Notes: generated by a model not told the origin, from the letters alone. A stretch of DNA of 64,000 nt from Porphyromonadaceae bacterium UBA7332 (GCA_002471225.1 DKPO01000016.1:254410-318409), one strand, 5' to 3'; counted from the first letter of the stretch, positions 53,660 through 63,114 are shown. Numbers and translations are program-made.

Positions 53660-54055
53660 ATGAAAAAAGTAAAAGTGATTTCGCTTATTTGCTTATCCTT
53701 GTTATTCTGTATCAGTTGCAAGAATAATAAAGAAAATACCAGAAATATGCCGGGATCTGACAAAGATAAGCATGGATGCATTGCCTCCGCAGGCTATACC
53801 TGGTCTGAAGTAAAAAAAGATTGCATTCGCATTTTTGAAAGTGGAGTCAAACTTAGTAATAATAGCAACTATGCCTGCTATGCCGTATTTTCGAATGATT
53901 CCTCACAGGTCGAATTATTCATACCTGAAATGGAGAGCCATCCCATATTACGTAAAAATGGTCAGGTTTGGAAAGACAAGAAATACGAGTTACTAAAAAA
54001 TGCATCAGATAAGTTTGAGTTGAAAGAAAATAACAAGCTTATTTACAACGAATAA
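53660..54055 (+). CDS. small lipoprotein at the head of the metal-efflux region
   Basis: 131 residues. Signal MKKVKVISLICLSLLFCISC ends in a lipobox, giving a mature lipoprotein of about 112 residues. After a polar linker comes a compact domain with the conserved-looking stretch HGCIASAGYTWSEVKKDCIR (two cysteines, about 39-55) and a beta-rich C-terminus (VELFIPEMESHPILRKNGQVW). I have seen this kind of domain in hypothetical lipoproteins but cannot give it a function. It ends 15 bp before the CDF transporter start, so it is cotranscribed with a metal exporter; a metal-binding or envelope-sensing role is inference. Confidence 0.75.
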   Translation: MKKVKVISLICLSLLFCISCKNNKENTRNMPGSDKDKHGCIASAGYTWSEVKKDCIRIFESGVKLSNNSNYACYAVFSNDSSQVELFIPEMESHPILRKNGQVWKDKKYELLKNASDKFELKENNKLIYNE

Positions 54056-54070
54056 TCATCAAATCGAAAC

Positions 54071-54949
54071 ATGGGACACAATCATAACCACAATCATGAT
54101 CATGGTGATACCAAAAATATCGCTATAGCTTTTATATTAAACAGCTTTTTCGTAATCGTCGAAATCATCGGAGGATATTTAACAAATAGTATTGCTATTA
54201 TGTCAGATGCTCTGCACGATTTCGGAGATTCGCTATCCCTCGGTATCGCCTGGGGATTGCAGAAAAAAGCAAAAAAAGGGCGAGACAATAAATACTCATA
54301 CGGATACAAGCGATTTTCATTACTTGGATCTATCTTTTTATCCGGTGTATTGAGTGTTAGCTCTGTTTATGTACTGATTGAAGCAATCAAGCGTATCTCT
54401 GCACCGGAAAGTGTTGACGCAAAAGGGATGTTATGGCTTGCTATTTTCGGAATCATCATTAACGGAAGTGCCGCCTTCAGACTCAAAAAGGGAACGTCAT
54501 TAAATGAAAAAGCTGTCTTTCTTCATATCATGGAAGATGTATTAGGATGGGTAGCTGTTCTTATTGTCAGTATCACTATGATGTTCGTTGATCTACCTAT
54601 TCTGGACCCGTTATTATCCATAGCTATCAGTATATGGGTAATGAGCAATGTTTATAAGAATATCCGTGAAACATTCAAAGTCCTTTTACAAGCTATTCCG
54701 GACAGTGTAGACACTGAAGCTCTGGAAAATGAGATCAAACAAATACCCGAAGTCGAGTCTATACACGATCTGCATATCTGGTCTTTAGATGGCGAATCAC
54801 ATATCATGACATTACATATAGTCACAGAGAGCAAAGACAAACGATCTATTAAATCCAGGATCATTGCAATCAGTGAGAAATATCATATCGTACACGTTAC
54901 AATAGAAATGGAATCAGCCGACTATGATTGTCTGCACAGCTGTGATTAA
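54071..54949 (+). CDS. cation diffusion facilitator (zinc/cobalt exporter, CzcD/ZitB-like)
   Basis: A 292-residue six-helix CDF transporter. The N-terminus MGHNHNHNHDHGD is a metal-binding histidine run. Transport-site residues are visible in SDALHDFGDSLSLG (helix 2, Asp-x3-Asp-type with His-Asp) and the helix-5 part HIMEDVLGWVAVL (His-x3-Asp). The C-terminal cytoplasmic domain (about 205-292) has DLHIWSLDGESHIMTLHIV. CDF proteins exchange Zn2+ or similar ions for protons across the inner membrane. It follows the small lipoprotein by 15 bp and precedes the RND operon by 108 bp, so the two systems form a two-stage export route. Confidence 0.94.
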   Translation: MGHNHNHNHDHGDTKNIAIAFILNSFFVIVEIIGGYLTNSIAIMSDALHDFGDSLSLGIAWGLQKKAKKGRDNKYSYGYKRFSLLGSIFLSGVLSVSSVYVLIEAIKRISAPESVDAKGMLWLAIFGIIINGSAAFRLKKGTSLNEKAVFLHIMEDVLGWVAVLIVSITMMFVDLPILDPLLSIAISIWVMSNVYKNIRETFKVLLQAIPDSVDTEALENEIKQIPEVESIHDLHIWSLDGESHIMTLHIVTESKDKRSIKSRIIAISEKYHIVHVTIEMESADYDCLHSCD

Positions 54950-54982
54950 CCATAAATACAGCTAAAATCAGCTTTTCAGACA

Positions 54983-55000
54983 TTCTAATCTACTTCTAAT
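54983..55000 (+). promoter_or_regulatory. tandem TTCTAAT sites, candidate response-regulator operator
   Basis: TTCTAAT occurs at 54983-54989 and 54994-55000, 11 bp apart, one helical turn, 58-75 bp before the RND outer-membrane gene. A TACTTTTG -7 box follows at 55033-55040. Direct repeats at this spacing are typical of OmpR/PhoB-type binding; an OmpR-type regulator is encoded in the operon. Confidence 0.5.
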
Positions 55001-55057
55001 GTTAGTCTAAGGAACGACTAATAACACGAATATACTTTTGTGGCAAAATAAAAAGTC

Positions 55058-56365
55058 ATGAAAAGAATTATTCTGTTATTAGTCGTTCTTTATTCTTCAC
55101 CAGGCTTAATGACCTCTCTTGCCGGAGAGGTCATTAAGCTTTCCTCTAAGGAGCTAGAAGTCTTATTTATCGAACGTAATCTTGAAATACTGGCTGAAGC
55201 ATATCAGATTTCAATGGCAGATGCAGCCATTGCACAAGCCAAAGTTTGGGAAAATCCTAATTTATCAGTCAGCAACATTAGTTTCTGGAGTACCTCAGCT
55301 CAGAGAAATGGGGAAAAGAATGTTATACCTCCCCTATTCGGTAAATCAGGTAATAATATCGAATTTTCAGTAGAACTAAGCCAAATGATTTCTTTAGCCC
55401 GCAAAAGAAGTAAGTTGGTTGAAGTCGAAAAGGTTTCAAAAGAAATAGCGATCTGCCAGTTTGAAGAACTACTACGCAGTTTAAAATATGAATTCCGGAA
55501 TATCATCCTGAATTATTCATATACCGAATCACTAACAGAGATACTTTCAGAACAGAAAACGGCTCTGGAAAAACTAATCCGTGCTTATGAAAGTCAGGCT
55601 ATAAACGGAAATATTGCTTCCAGAGAAGTTCTCCGCCTCAAAGCTTCACAATTTGAAATAGATAACGAAGCTGTTAAGCTCGAGAAAACAATCATCTCGC
55701 TGGAAAAGCAAATTAAATCATTATTAGCTATAGAGTCTCCTGTAAGAATACATATTGATTCTAGCCCCGACAGCTATCCTAAACCCGCGAATTTACTAGC
55801 CGAAAATCTCATTGATCAAGCATTATCGTCAAGACCGGATATGAGTCTGAAAAAACTAAACCTCGAATATTACGCTAAAAATCTGAGGTATGAAAAAGCA
55901 CAACGGATCCCTGACTTAACGGTCAGCCTGAATTATGATCGTGCGGGAGGAGTCTGGAAAGACTTCACGGGAGTAGGAATAGGCATGGACCTTCCAATAT
56001 TTAACCGGAATAAAGGTAATATAAAGACAATGCAATATGCCATTGAGCAAAACAAGCTTCATGTCAGACAACAAGAAATAAATATTACCAACGAAGTCAC
56101 CGAATCCTTCACCAATTATCAGAAAAGCTATGATTTCTATTTCCAGGATCAACATCAACTTTTAATTCAGGAAATGAAAGTCATGTTTCAGAATTATCTG
56201 AAAAACATGAGTGAAAGAAATATCAGCATGATTGAATTTCTTGATTTCATGGATGTGTACAGAAGCAACTCCGAAGCATGGGCTGAAGCCAAAAAAGATA
56301 TCGGAGAAAGTTTCGAAGAACTTCAATATCGGATAGGTCACGATTTAATTAATAATGCACAATGA
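55058..56365 (+). CDS. outer-membrane efflux protein (TolC/CzcC-like)
   Basis: 435 residues with a signal peptide (MKRIILLLVVLYSSPGLMTSLAG). Two OEP halves are recognisable: EILAEAYQISMADAAIAQAKVWENPNLSVS near the start and ARPDMSLKKLNLEYY at the second repeat (about 240-265), followed by LTVSLNYDRAGGVWKDFTGVGIGMDLPIFNRNKGNIK. It trimerises to give the outer-membrane channel of the tripartite metal pump. Its stop codon overlaps the start of the adaptor gene by 4 bp, showing coupling. The first gene of the RND operon, it carries the candidate operator upstream. Confidence 0.92.
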   Translation: MKRIILLLVVLYSSPGLMTSLAGEVIKLSSKELEVLFIERNLEILAEAYQISMADAAIAQAKVWENPNLSVSNISFWSTSAQRNGEKNVIPPLFGKSGNNIEFSVELSQMISLARKRSKLVEVEKVSKEIAICQFEELLRSLKYEFRNIILNYSYTESLTEILSEQKTALEKLIRAYESQAINGNIASREVLRLKASQFEIDNEAVKLEKTIISLEKQIKSLLAIESPVRIHIDSSPDSYPKPANLLAENLIDQALSSRPDMSLKKLNLEYYAKNLRYEKAQRIPDLTVSLNYDRAGGVWKDFTGVGIGMDLPIFNRNKGNIKTMQYAIEQNKLHVRQQEINITNEVTESFTNYQKSYDFYFQDQHQLLIQEMKVMFQNYLKNMSERNISMIEFLDFMDVYRSNSEAWAEAKKDIGESFEELQYRIGHDLINNAQ

Positions 56366-57432
56366 AACATACCTACTTATTTTTTACCGCATTGCTCACA
56401 ATAATTGTGAGCTCATGTACAGAACATCCTGATAAATCGCAAGAAGCTCAGGAGAAAGCATCCCGAAAGATTTACACTACTACGGCAAAAGTAAAAACAA
56501 GCTCAAAAGAGATACTCTTAACCGGCAAGGTAACTACTGATCCTGACAGAACGATTCATTATCTTCCGCTTTCAAACGGAGTCGTAACCAAAACTTACTT
56601 CGTTTTAGGCGAAAAGGTCTCGAAAGATCAGGTCTTGTTAGACTTTAAAAGTAATGAGCTTAGCGCTCTTCAGGCCGAACAAATCTCATTGCATGGAGAA
56701 TTTACTTTAGCACAGCGGGATTTAAAAACTGCTGAAAGTATGTATAACGACCAAATCATCTCGGAAAAAGAATTAATCGAATCTCAAAATAAAGTCAGAC
56801 AATTACAGGCCTCACTTGCTCGTATAGATGCCGATATGAGTGTTTACGGGTCAAGTTTAGAGAATGGTGTGTTCTCTATAAAAGCCCCGACCGGGGGATA
56901 TATCATCGCTAAAAGCGCATCAGGAGGAAGCACCGTAACTACTGAAGGTGCACCATTATTCTCTATAGCCAATTTAGACCAGGTATGGGTAATGGCAAAT
57001 GTATATACAAGTAATATAGCAAATATCTCAGAAGGAACTTCTGTTGAAATCACATCTGTCGCTTACCCTGATCAGGTTTTTCATGGGAAAATAAGTCACT
57101 TAGCACAAGTATTCGATTCCGAAGACAAATCTCTGAAAGCAAGGATTATTTTAGACAACCCCGATTTAAAATTAAAACCTGAAATGTCTGTTATTGTAAA
57201 AGTACAGCAAGAAATGACTGAAAACTATGTATCTGTACCATCCGATGCGCTGATATTTGATGACAACAAATACTTTGTAGTTGTTAAGAACGAAGAAGCA
57301 TTATCTATTCGTGAAGTCACACCAGCAAGCCAGAACCATAAACAGGCATATCTTTCCGAAGGCCTAAATCAGGGAGAGGAAGTCGTGATCAAACATCAGT
57401 TACTTATTTATTCGGGATTAAAAGAGATATAA
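56362..57432 (+). CDS. RND periplasmic adaptor (CzcB/CusB-like), lipoprotein
   Basis: 356 residues. Signal ending IVSSC is a lipobox, so the adaptor is probably lipid-anchored. The HlyD/CusB layout is complete: barrel-sandwich strands around VVTKTYFVLGEKVSKDQVLLDF, a helical hairpin (about 110-155, LHGEFTLAQRDLKTAESMYND), the second lipoyl half with APTGGYIIAKSASGGSTVTTEGAPLFSIANLDQVWVMANV, and the beta-barrel and membrane-proximal domain to the end. It links the inner-membrane pump to the outer-membrane channel. No His-rich or CXXC-type metal site is present. It starts inside the stop of the channel gene and ends 1 bp before the pump gene. Confidence 0.92.
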   Translation: MKHTYLFFTALLTIIVSSCTEHPDKSQEAQEKASRKIYTTTAKVKTSSKEILLTGKVTTDPDRTIHYLPLSNGVVTKTYFVLGEKVSKDQVLLDFKSNELSALQAEQISLHGEFTLAQRDLKTAESMYNDQIISEKELIESQNKVRQLQASLARIDADMSVYGSSLENGVFSIKAPTGGYIIAKSASGGSTVTTEGAPLFSIANLDQVWVMANVYTSNIANISEGTSVEITSVAYPDQVFHGKISHLAQVFDSEDKSLKARIILDNPDLKLKPEMSVIVKVQQEMTENYVSVPSDALIFDDNKYFVVVKNEEALSIREVTPASQNHKQAYLSEGLNQGEEVVIKHQLLIYSGLKEI

Positions 57433-57433
57433 T

Positions 57434-60400
57434 ATGCACAAACTTGTAGAAAAAATAATCGCAGTATCCCTCAAAAACCATTTGTTCGTATTATTTCTTA
57501 CTGCTATACTTCTTATTGCAGGGATCTACGCCTATATTCATACACCGATAGAAGCTTATCCGGATGTTACAAACACGCGTGTAAAAGTCATTGCTCAATG
57601 GCCGGGAAGAAGTGCCGAAGAGGTTGAGAAATTTCTGACATTGCCTATTGTACAGCAGTTAAATACTATTCCCCGCAAAACAGACGTAAGATCTACCTCG
57701 CTTTTCGGATTGACTGTTATCAATATCCTGTTTGAAGACGGAGTTGATGACTTCTATGCGCAGCAATATGCCTCAAACAGAGTACAAAGTATATCTCTTC
57801 CCGAAGGAGCAGAATTGTCTATAGAGCCTCCTTCAGGTGCTACAGGTGAAATATTCCGTTATATCCTTGAAAGTGATTTACCGGTCAGTGAAGTTTCTGC
57901 AATCAACGACTGGGTTGTACAACGTGAGTTGCTAAGCATACCGGGTGTTGCTACAGTAGCCAGTTTCGGTGGTGAAGAAAAAATCTACGAAATCAATGTA
58001 AATCCATTCGAACTTGAAAACTACGGAATAACTCCTCTGCAGGTATTCGATGCGATTGCCGGCAGCAACGTCAATGTCGGAGGCGATATCATTCGTAAAG
58101 GTAATCAGGCTTTCGTTGTACGTGGTTTAGGTTTGCTTGAGAGTATTGAAGACATCGAAAACACGCTTATTGAGGTAAAAGGCAACAATCCTATCCGTGT
58201 CAGACAAGTTGCATCAGTCGAAGTAGCTGCTAAACCCCGGCAGGGACAGGTAGGATTGAATGAGAAAGATGATGTCGTTCAGGGCATCGTAATCATGCTG
58301 AGAGGAGAGAACCCTACAGAGGTAATTGAGCGGATTAAAGACAAAATTGAAGATCTGAATGACCGGATTCTTCCTGAAGATATTCGCATTGTTCCGTTCA
58401 TGGACCGCAGTAAACTGGTCAATACAACCATTCAAACGGTTATTAAGAATATGCTGGAAGGAATCGTTCTTGTAGCTATTATTGTTTTCCTTTTTCTGTT
58501 CAACTGGCGCACCACACTCATCGTTGCGACCGTGATCCCGCTTTCATTTTTGTTTGCCATTATCATGCTGCGTATTCAGGGACTGCCGGCTAATCTCATT
58601 TCAATGGGAGCACTGGACTTCGGACTACTGTTAGAAGGAACCTTAGTCATTGTTGAAATCGTATATGTAGCTATGGCGGAAAAATCAGCCCGCTTAGGTC
58701 ATAAATTCTCACGGATATCCAAAAACGGGATTATCAAACAAAGTGCAGGAAGTGTAGCTGCACATATTTTCTTTGCTCAGCTGATATTAATGGTAGCTCT
58801 CTCTCCTATTTTTTCATTTCAGAAAGTTGAAGGAAAGATGTTCTCTCCACTGGCATTTACCTTAGGGTATGCTTTACTCGGATCATTGATCCTTTCACTC
58901 ACATACGTTCCGGTGATGTGTAAGGTCCTTTTGAATAAAGAAATTAAAGAAAGAAGTAATTTTATCAGTCGTGCCTTGATCAAAAGTATAGAGCAATGTT
59001 TTTGCTTTAGCAACAAATACAGAAAACAGACTCTGATTGGCTTTGCTATACTTTTAGTTCTTTCATTGGTTAGATTTTCTTTCTGGGGAACCGAATTCAT
59101 ACCCAGTATGAATGAAGGTGCTATTTATATTCGTGCTACTTTGCCAAATAGTATCAGTCTCGACCAATCAGTCAGTCTGACCAAAGAGATGAAACAAAAG
59201 CTAATGAACTTTGATGAAGTCGAGTTTATATTGACACAGACCGGCAGACCAAATGACGGAACAGATGCCACGGGATTCTTTAATATTGAATTTCATACGG
59301 AGTTAAAGCCCGAATCTCATTGGAAACGTAACATAAATAAAGAAGAGCTTATTGCCGAAATACAAGATTCTTTGTGTCTTTACCCGGGAATGAACCTGGC
59401 ATTCAGTCAACCCATTCAGGATAATGTTGAAGAATATGTAGCCGGAGTGAAAAGTGCATTAGTTATCAAAATATTCGGGGATGATCTTTATCAGCTCGAA
59501 GATTTAGCCGAACAGACTGCCGGATCTATTAAAAACATACAAGGTATCGAAGATGTCAATATATTCCGAAGTATCGGACTACCCGAATTACAGATTCAGC
59601 TCCGGGAGGATAAAATGGCTCATTATGCCGTCTCAAAAGCAGACGCTCAGGCTGTCATAGAAATGGCCATCGGAGGAAAAGCTGCATCAGGGTTCTATGA
59701 AGGGGAGCGGGTTTTCGACATTGTGGTGCGCTATGATGAACAATTCCGTAACGATGAAGAAAAAATCGGCAACATACAGATCCCTACCATGGATGAAAAA
59801 CAGGTACCGCTGAAAGAAATCGCCGATATTTCATTCAAATCAGGACCTGCTTTTATTTACAGAGATGGAAACAGCAGATATGTAGGTATCGGATTCAGTA
59901 TTCGGGATCGTGACTTAGGCTCTGCAATCAGAGAAGCTCAGAAAATGGTAGCCGAAAACGTACAACTCAATCCCGAAAATAAAATGATCTGGAGTGGAGA
60001 GTTTGAAAGTCAGCAACGGGCAACACAGAGATTGCTCCTTATTGTACCTGTTGCACTCATCCTGATCCTGTTTTTATTATATCTTAATTTCGGAAATATC
60101 AAAGACACGGTAATCTCTGCGGTAACAATGACCTATGCCTTTATCGGAGGTTTTATCTCTCTCTGGATTACCGACACTGTATTTGGCATTTCGGCAGGTA
60201 TCGGATTTATTATTTTATTCGGGATCGTATCGATTGACAGTATTCTATTGATTTCGAATATGAAACACGGACTGATGCTGACCCGAAATCTGGAGAAAGC
60301 AATCAGAAATGCAGTACAGCAAAGAATCAGGCCGGTATTAATGATTGCATTGATGGGATCTATGGGGCTGTTACCTGCTGCACTATCATCGGGTATGGGT

Positions 60401-60532
60401 TCTGAGGTTCAAAAACCTTTGGCTATTATGATTGTCGGAGGCATCCTGATCTGTATGTTATTATCTTTTACCGTAACACCACAACTATTTTATTGGGCAT
60501 ATAAAAATGATCGGTTATATTCGCAAAAATAA
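57434..60532 (+). CDS. heavy-metal efflux RND pump (CzcA/CusA family)
   Basis: 1032 residues with 12 membrane helices and two large periplasmic loops, the HME-RND plan. YPDVTNTRVKVIAQWPGRSAEEVEKFLTLPI is diagnostic. The proton relay in helix 4, GALDFGLLLEGTLVIVEIV, has Asp395, Glu401 and Glu408, against Asp, Asp and Glu in CzcA; the second position is thus Asp-to-Glu, and the usual Asn after the last Glu is Ile. Periplasmic segment TQTGRPNDGTDATGFFNIEFHT belongs to the substrate-binding porter domain. Substrate is probably a divalent cation such as Zn2+, Co2+ or Cd2+ rather than Cu+, because the methionine triad of CusA is not evident; this is inference. It is the third gene of the operon. 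Confidence 0.93.
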   Translation: MHKLVEKIIAVSLKNHLFVLFLTAILLIAGIYAYIHTPIEAYPDVTNTRVKVIAQWPGRSAEEVEKFLTLPIVQQLNTIPRKTDVRSTSLFGLTVINILFEDGVDDFYAQQYASNRVQSISLPEGAELSIEPPSGATGEIFRYILESDLPVSEVSAINDWVVQRELLSIPGVATVASFGGEEKIYEINVNPFELENYGITPLQVFDAIAGSNVNVGGDIIRKGNQAFVVRGLGLLESIEDIENTLIEVKGNNPIRVRQVASVEVAAKPRQGQVGLNEKDDVVQGIVIMLRGENPTEVIERIKDKIEDLNDRILPEDIRIVPFMDRSKLVNTTIQTVIKNMLEGIVLVAIIVFLFLFNWRTTLIVATVIPLSFLFAIIMLRIQGLPANLISMGALDFGLLLEGTLVIVEIVYVAMAEKSARLGHKFSRISKNGIIKQSAGSVAAHIFFAQLILMVALSPIFSFQKVEGKMFSPLAFTLGYALLGSLILSLTYVPVMCKVLLNKEIKERSNFISRALIKSIEQCFCFSNKYRKQTLIGFAILLVLSLVRFSFWGTEFIPSMNEGAIYIRATLPNSISLDQSVSLTKEMKQKLMNFDEVEFILTQTGRPNDGTDATGFFNIEFHTELKPESHWKRNINKEELIAEIQDSLCLYPGMNLAFSQPIQDNVEEYVAGVKSALVIKIFGDDLYQLEDLAEQTAGSIKNIQGIEDVNIFRSIGLPELQIQLREDKMAHYAVSKADAQAVIEMAIGGKAASGFYEGERVFDIVVRYDEQFRNDEEKIGNIQIPTMDEKQVPLKEIADISFKSGPAFIYRDGNSRYVGIGFSIRDRDLGSAIREAQKMVAENVQLNPENKMIWSGEFESQQRATQRLLLIVPVALILILFLLYLNFGNIKDTVISAVTMTYAFIGGFISLWITDTVFGISAGIGFIILFGIVSIDSILLISNMKHGLMLTRNLEKAIRNAVQQRIRPVLMIALMGSMGLLPAALSSGMGSEVQKPLAIMIVGGILICMLLSFTVTPQLFYWAYKNDRLYSQK

Positions 60533-60549
60533 CCGGTAATAGTAATTTA

Positions 60550-61239
60550 TTGAAAATGGACATTTTAATTATTGAAGATAACAGACGCATCAGCGAATTT
60601 CTTATAAAAGGATTAGAAGAAAGTGGATTTTCGGTTTCTCTTGCCGAGAACGGAACTGATGCGCGCGAACAAATAACGATCTGCCAGCCGGATCTTATAT
60701 TGCTTGATATCATGCTTCCCGATATGGACGGATATGAAATTCTTCAATATGCACGATTCAAAAAATTACATACTCCTATTCTTGTGCTTAGTGCTTTAGG
60801 GCAAACAGAAGATAAAATTAAGGCTTTAGATATGGGGGCGGATGATTATTTATCCAAACCCTTCCATTTTGCCGAATTAGTCTCACGCATAAATGCTTTA
60901 CTCCGAAGACAAAAAATCTACAATAAAGATATGGATTTAGATCATCAGCTACTTATTTGTGATGATTTAAGTATAGATATCGGACGGCACATTGTAAAAC
61001 GCGGAGAAGAGGTCATAAGTCTGACTCATCAGGAATTTATGCTTCTGAAAATTTTTATGGAAAATCAGAATAAGGTATTAAGCAGATCACAGCTACTTAA
61101 TTCTGTATGGGGAATAAACCACACGACACATACGAATATTGTGGATGTATATATTTCTTATTTACGAAACAAAATTGACTCAGAAAAGAAAAAATATATC
61201 GAAACCGTAAAAGGACGAGGTTATATCCTTCGCTCATAA
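60550..61239 (+). CDS. OmpR family response regulator
   Basis: 229 residues. The receiver domain (1-120) has the acidic pair after IIED, the phosphoacceptor Asp51 in LLDIMLPDMDGYEI, and Lys in DDYLSKPF. The winged-helix DNA-binding domain (about 130-229) shows SLTHQEFMLLKIFMENQNKVLSRSQLLNSVWG and VDVYISYLRNKID. It should activate the metal-efflux genes on phosphorylation by the kinase encoded 11 bp downstream. It is placed 17 bp after the pump gene, so it belongs to the same transcript and would create positive autoregulation. The tandem TTCTAAT sites are its likely target. Confidence 0.94.
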   Translation: MKMDILIIEDNRRISEFLIKGLEESGFSVSLAENGTDAREQITICQPDLILLDIMLPDMDGYEILQYARFKKLHTPILVLSALGQTEDKIKALDMGADDYLSKPFHFAELVSRINALLRRQKIYNKDMDLDHQLLICDDLSIDIGRHIVKRGEEVISLTHQEFMLLKIFMENQNKVLSRSQLLNSVWGINHTTHTNIVDVYISYLRNKIDSEKKKYIETVKGRGYILRS

Positions 61240-61250
61240 CAATAAGAAAT

Positions 61251-62594
61251 ATGAAACTTCAAACACGTTTATCGCTGTACAGCTCTCTTGTTTTTGCCAT
61301 CGTATTCACTATAATCTCGGGAGTGACGTATATCGTATTCTACAATTATACATTGAAGTCCGTTTATACTTCTATGAAAAAGACAGCACCTATCACTGCT
61401 TTTTTTTATCTCGAAGAAGATGAACTCAACACAATTGAATTTGATAAAGTCAAGAAGCAATTTTACAAAAATGTAAACAACCTCTTCTATCAGCTTTACA
61501 ATGAAAAAAATGAGGTTGCTTATGGCTATACTTATGATCTTCTGCCTGCCTCACTATTAGATGAAATCCGCGTAAAAGGATCTATGGAGTTTTCAGACAA
61601 CAAATACTTTTGCTACGCAATGACTTACAGCGATAATCAGGGTGAGTTCATAGTCGTATCAAGAGAAAAGAAAGACAGTGTATTAAGCCAGTCTTATCTT
61701 CTGTTCTGGATTCTTTCAGGAGGATTAATTATTGGTATTTCAAGCGTAATCATTATTAATAAATTAATAGCCTACTCCGCTTATAAACCGATACGTCAGG
61801 TTATTGATGAAGTCAACAAAATTACGACCGAAAACCTCGATACACAAATCAAATCACCCGGAACGAAAGATGAGCTTGAAGACCTGATTCGGACGTTTAA
61901 CTCTCTATTAAATAAGCTATCCAAGAGTTTTAATCTGCAGAAAAACTTTATCAACTATGTTTCTCATGAATTTAAAACTCCGCTTGCTTCTATGATGGGG
62001 AATTTAGAGGTATTTTGCTTAAAAGACAGAAGTCCTGAAGAGTATAAGATACTATCTGATAAATTGATACTACAGATCAATGATCTGGAGAATATTCTAT
62101 CTACACTTATAGCTATATCATCTGTAAAAAAAGAGAATGATCCTGTTTCGCCGATACGCATTGATGAGATTATTCCCGAAATATTAGTTCGTGTACAAGA
62201 ACGATATCCAAATGCTGTCTTCCATCTCAATTTAAATATCAGTCCTGAGGATTCCTATTTATTATCTGTACAGAAACAGAGATCCGAAATGATGATTGCA
62301 TTTTTTAATTTTATCGAAAATGCAGTCAAATATTCGATAAACAAACCTGTGGAAATTACACTTTCTAAATCTGAATCCCGTTTACGGATTTCAATTGCAG
62401 ACAAAGGAATCGGTATTCCTCCCAAGGACCTGGGCAATATACACAAACCTTTTTATCGTGCTGAGAATTCCAACCGAATCACCGGAAGCGGAATCGGATT
62501 ATCTATAGCGTTACAAATCTGCGAAAACAATCATATAGAATACGTAATCCACTCAGAACTGAATCAGGGAACAACCATTTGCCTGACTTTTTAA
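61251..62594 (+). CDS. sensor histidine kinase
   Basis: 447 residues. Two membrane helices (about 10-31 and 150-171) enclose a periplasmic sensor of about 115 residues (KSVYTSMKKTAPITAFFYLEEDELN) without cysteine pairs or a His cluster. A HAMP domain follows (about 172-225, IAYSAYKPIRQVIDEVNKITTENLDTQI), then the dimerisation domain with His239 in VSHEFKTPLASMMGN and the ATPase domain with N box ENAVKYS, DKGIGIP and GSGIGLSIALQI. The layout matches CusS/CzcS-type kinases. Metal sensing is inferred from the operon, not from residues in the sensor. It lies 11 bp downstream of its response regulator. Confidence 0.93.
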   Translation: MKLQTRLSLYSSLVFAIVFTIISGVTYIVFYNYTLKSVYTSMKKTAPITAFFYLEEDELNTIEFDKVKKQFYKNVNNLFYQLYNEKNEVAYGYTYDLLPASLLDEIRVKGSMEFSDNKYFCYAMTYSDNQGEFIVVSREKKDSVLSQSYLLFWILSGGLIIGISSVIIINKLIAYSAYKPIRQVIDEVNKITTENLDTQIKSPGTKDELEDLIRTFNSLLNKLSKSFNLQKNFINYVSHEFKTPLASMMGNLEVFCLKDRSPEEYKILSDKLILQINDLENILSTLIAISSVKKENDPVSPIRIDEIIPEILVRVQERYPNAVFHLNLNISPEDSYLLSVQKQRSEMMIAFFNFIENAVKYSINKPVEITLSKSESRLRISIADKGIGIPPKDLGNIHKPFYRAENSNRITGSGIGLSIALQICENNHIEYVIHSELNQGTTICLTF

Positions 62595-62683
62595 TGTTCA
62601 GTTAATACGATCAAATAATTCAGAGCGGATTAAACGAATACTCCCGACCATGTGTTATTCAATAACATATAAATCAATAAAAA

Positions 62684-63070
62684 ATGAAAGCACTATCTCA
62701 CATTGGTCGAATATTGGTCGGAATCGGTTTTCTATTTCTGGCTTTTGTTCATTTTAAATTTGCAGATGGCGATGCTAAAATGGTTCCGTCCTTTTTACCA
62801 TTTCCTATGTTCTGGGTTTACTTCATCGGGGCTTGTTGGGGAGCAGCAGGAATTAGCTTCATTACCAATATTATGACCCGCCTTAGTGGATTATTAGCTG
62901 CGCTACTTGTTTTTGTTATCATATTCTTAGTACAGCTAAAGAGTTTCACGACCAGTAACCCTATGGATATTATAACTCTTGCCTTCAGCCTTGGTTTGAT
63001 CGGAGCATGCTTCATGATTTCTGCAGAAGGAACTTGCGGGGTATGCAAAAAAGAAAAGAAAAATCAGTGA
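62684..63070 (+). CDS. DoxX-like four-helix membrane protein
   Basis: A 128-residue protein with four membrane helices. HIGRILVGIGFLFLAFVHFKFADGD and PSFLPFPMFWVYFIGACWGAAGISFI correspond to the DoxX/DoxD-like family. The cytoplasmic tail ends CGVCKKEKKNQ, a C-x2-C motif that might bind metal or be redox active; this is only a suggestion. It follows the histidine kinase gene by 89 bp and may be part of the metal-resistance operon. DoxX proteins are often linked to oxidative stress and thiosulfate metabolism, and their biochemical role here is unknown. Confidence 0.8.
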   Translation: MKALSHIGRILVGIGFLFLAFVHFKFADGDAKMVPSFLPFPMFWVYFIGACWGAAGISFITNIMTRLSGLLAALLVFVIIFLVQLKSFTTSNPMDIITLAFSLGLIGACFMISAEGTCGVCKKEKKNQ

Positions 63071-63114
63071 GACAGCTAATCTATCTGAATTTAGCAATAT
63101 GCCTAAACATAAAA

